Source: Nanoarchaeales archaeon (GTDB taxonomy: Archaea > Nanobdellota > Nanobdellia > Woesearchaeales > UBA583). From it: DNA of 5,408 bases. The position numbers and the translations under genes are program-made. The stretch lies in NCBI GenBank assembly GCA_013215525.1, contig JABSQY010000107.1:1-5408 (forward strand), read 5' to 3'. Shown piece after piece: positions 4,189 through 5,408 of this stretch; positions within the stretch are counted from its first letter, which is position 1; each line of letters begins with the position of its first letter. Under the pieces are notes generated by a model that was given only the letters and a program-made list of their open reading frames with translations, made no database searches and had not been told where the DNA came from.

Positions 4189-5408
4189 TTATTCTTCTGC
4201 ATCTGCAATTATTTTATCTTCTAATTCTTTTACAGCTCTTATTATTTCGCACATCACAGTTTCAATTGATTCATTTGAATCAATTTCATTTTCATTAATT
4301 TTGATGAAGTTTTTTTCATTATAACTCCAATATATTAAATTTGTAAATACTAAATATTTATCATATTCTTTTTTATAATCGCGATGAGTTTTATATGTAA
4401 TTGGTACAATTGAGTGGCTGTGTTTTTTAATTTGTTGTGATGCTGAACCAGAATTAAAATTAATTAAATTTGATTTAACTGATGTTTTATTAATAAATTC
4501 ATTTCTTTTTGTGTCGAGATATTGAATATTTTTAAATAATTTATGGATAAATTTAGGATAAATATTACTATTTCTTGATACAAGTTTTATTGATGTAAAT
4601 AATTTTGAATATCCTTTTTCAATATATTTATTTAAAATATAACAAATTAGAAAAAAATCAAAATCATCCATTTGTTTTTCATCATTAGATGGTGATGTCC
4701 TATAATATAAAACTAAATTTCTTGAGTTAAGTGATTTTATGTGGATTTTTTCTAATAATGATACTTGTTTTTTATTTACTTTTTCAGTAAGTTCAAATCT
4801 TTTTTTATATGGAACTTTTGTTTTAAAATCAGTTTGAAGTCGATTTGAATTTTCAAATGTTCTTTTACAAATTAATTCAAAGGTTTTTATTATATGCGTG
4901 TAATCTGCTTGAAATTTGTAGTCTGGAATTATTTTTGGTAATTCCTCAGTTCTTTTTGTTAGGGAAAACCAAGAACCTAGTGAGAGTAAAAGTTGGGAGT
5001 AAGGATTTTCTAACTTAAAAAAATTATTTTTTAATTCATTTTCTTTTTCAAATTGTATTTCAAATTTATGTTCTTTGTTAAGAAAGTTATAAATTTCATT
5101 AAAATTATTTATATTTATTTTTTTAATTGATGTGAATTTTGACATTTCATTATTTATTGTTTGTTCAAAATAATTTATACAAATTTTATTATATATATTT
5201 GTAATTTGGAGTAATATATTTTTATTATTTGTTTTTTTATATTGGTGAACTTTTTCTGAAAATTGATTTAATAAAATTTGCGTCGGATTAAATTCTTTTA
5301 TTCTTTCAATATATTCAGTAGAAATAATTCTATTAATTTGTTCTGTTGGAAGTTCATAAATAAACTTATTTTCAAATAAAATAATTTCAAGTAAAATGTT
5401 TTTAATAT
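4189..5408 (-). CDS. Large uncharacterised protein, 5' end beyond the right edge (partial)
   Basis: The minus-strand frame is open from the window's right edge to the TAA at 4189-4191, giving at least 405 residues. The ATG at 5145 would give 318 aa, but it is only internal. The 87 codons upstream of it (5146-5406) have no stop and read as normal protein (for example YELPTEQINRIISTEYIERI), and no ATG, GTG or TTG start occurs among them. The protein is rich in Lys, Asn, Ile and Phe, has no obvious membrane segment, and is mostly predicted helical. It has a polar Ser/His loop (NSGSASQQIKKHSHS) and an acidic C-terminus (KELEDKIIADAEE). I recognise no domain. It converges on the plus-strand operon and so is probably an independent unit. 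Its own promoter is not in view. Confidence 0.8.
   Translation of the reverse strand, partial: IKNILLEIILFENKFIYELPTEQINRIISTEYIERIKEFNPTQILLNQFSEKVHQYKKTNNKNILLQITNIYNKICINYFEQTINNEMSKFTSIKKININNFNEIYNFLNKEHKFEIQFEKENELKNNFFKLENPYSQLLLSLGSWFSLTKRTEELPKIIPDYKFQADYTHIIKTFELICKRTFENSNRLQTDFKTKVPYKKRFELTEKVNKKQVSLLEKIHIKSLNSRNLVLYYRTSPSNDEKQMDDFDFFLICYILNKYIEKGYSKLFTSIKLVSRNSNIYPKFIHKLFKNIQYLDTKRNEFINKTSVKSNLINFNSGSASQQIKKHSHSIVPITYKTHRDYKKEYDKYLVFTNLIYWSYNEKNFIKINENEIDSNESIETVMCEIIRAVKELEDKIIADAEE

Noticed and set aside
4440..4465. CCAGAATTAAAATTAATT as a third copy of the regulator-tail repeat
   Set aside because: It shares only a short A+T-rich piece with an internal shift, lies inside another gene's coding frame and does not extend.
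5143..5145. ATG as the start of the right-hand minus-strand gene
   Set aside because: The frame continues open and protein-like to the window edge, so this methionine is treated as internal.

Overview
The window is very A+T-rich and uses the standard code (TGG for Trp; TAA and TGA as stops). None of the genes has a convincing Shine-Dalgarno sequence. Two operons have a TATA-like box about 25-30 bp upstream of a start codon with essentially no leader. This points to an archaeon, probably a small-genome DPANN-type lineage or one of its mobile elements. The lineage is an inference from promoter style, composition and the winged-helix regulator; no marker gene is present.

Layout. Positions 1-203 are non-coding and hold inverted and tandem repeats. 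The minus-strand pair mntA-hepT (1002 down to 204) is a complete nucleotidyltransferase/HEPN toxin-antitoxin module with intact motifs. Upstream on the same strand is a winged-helix regulator gene (1945 down to 1079). Its promoter faces a divergent plus-strand operon of four genes (2134-4082), none of which I recognise: a 287-aa alpha/beta-looking soluble protein, a 65-aa putative membrane peptide with an NKLE repeat, a 74-aa protein, and a 202-aa single-pass membrane protein with a coiled coil. A T-rich stretch follows. The last gene converges on the operon from the right edge. It is a long minus-strand gene of unknown family whose reading frame stays open to the end of the window, so its start lies outside and the ATG at 5145 is only an internal methionine.

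Two structural observations stand out. First, the toxin-antitoxin module lies between two direct copies, exactly 940 bp apart, of the last ~50 bp of the regulator gene. This makes it look like a cassette inserted at, or duplicated with, the regulator's 3' end. Second, an 18-bp inverted-repeat motif, TTRAACY-N4-RGTTTAA, occurs four times, always between genes: twice around the regulator's own TATA box and start, once upstream of the divergent operon, and once at the left edge. The simplest model is that the regulator represses itself and controls the divergent membrane-protein operon, plus perhaps a gene just off the left edge. The operon of unknown genes with its dedicated regulator is the best candidate here for an undescribed system, but nothing in the sequence reveals its biochemical role.
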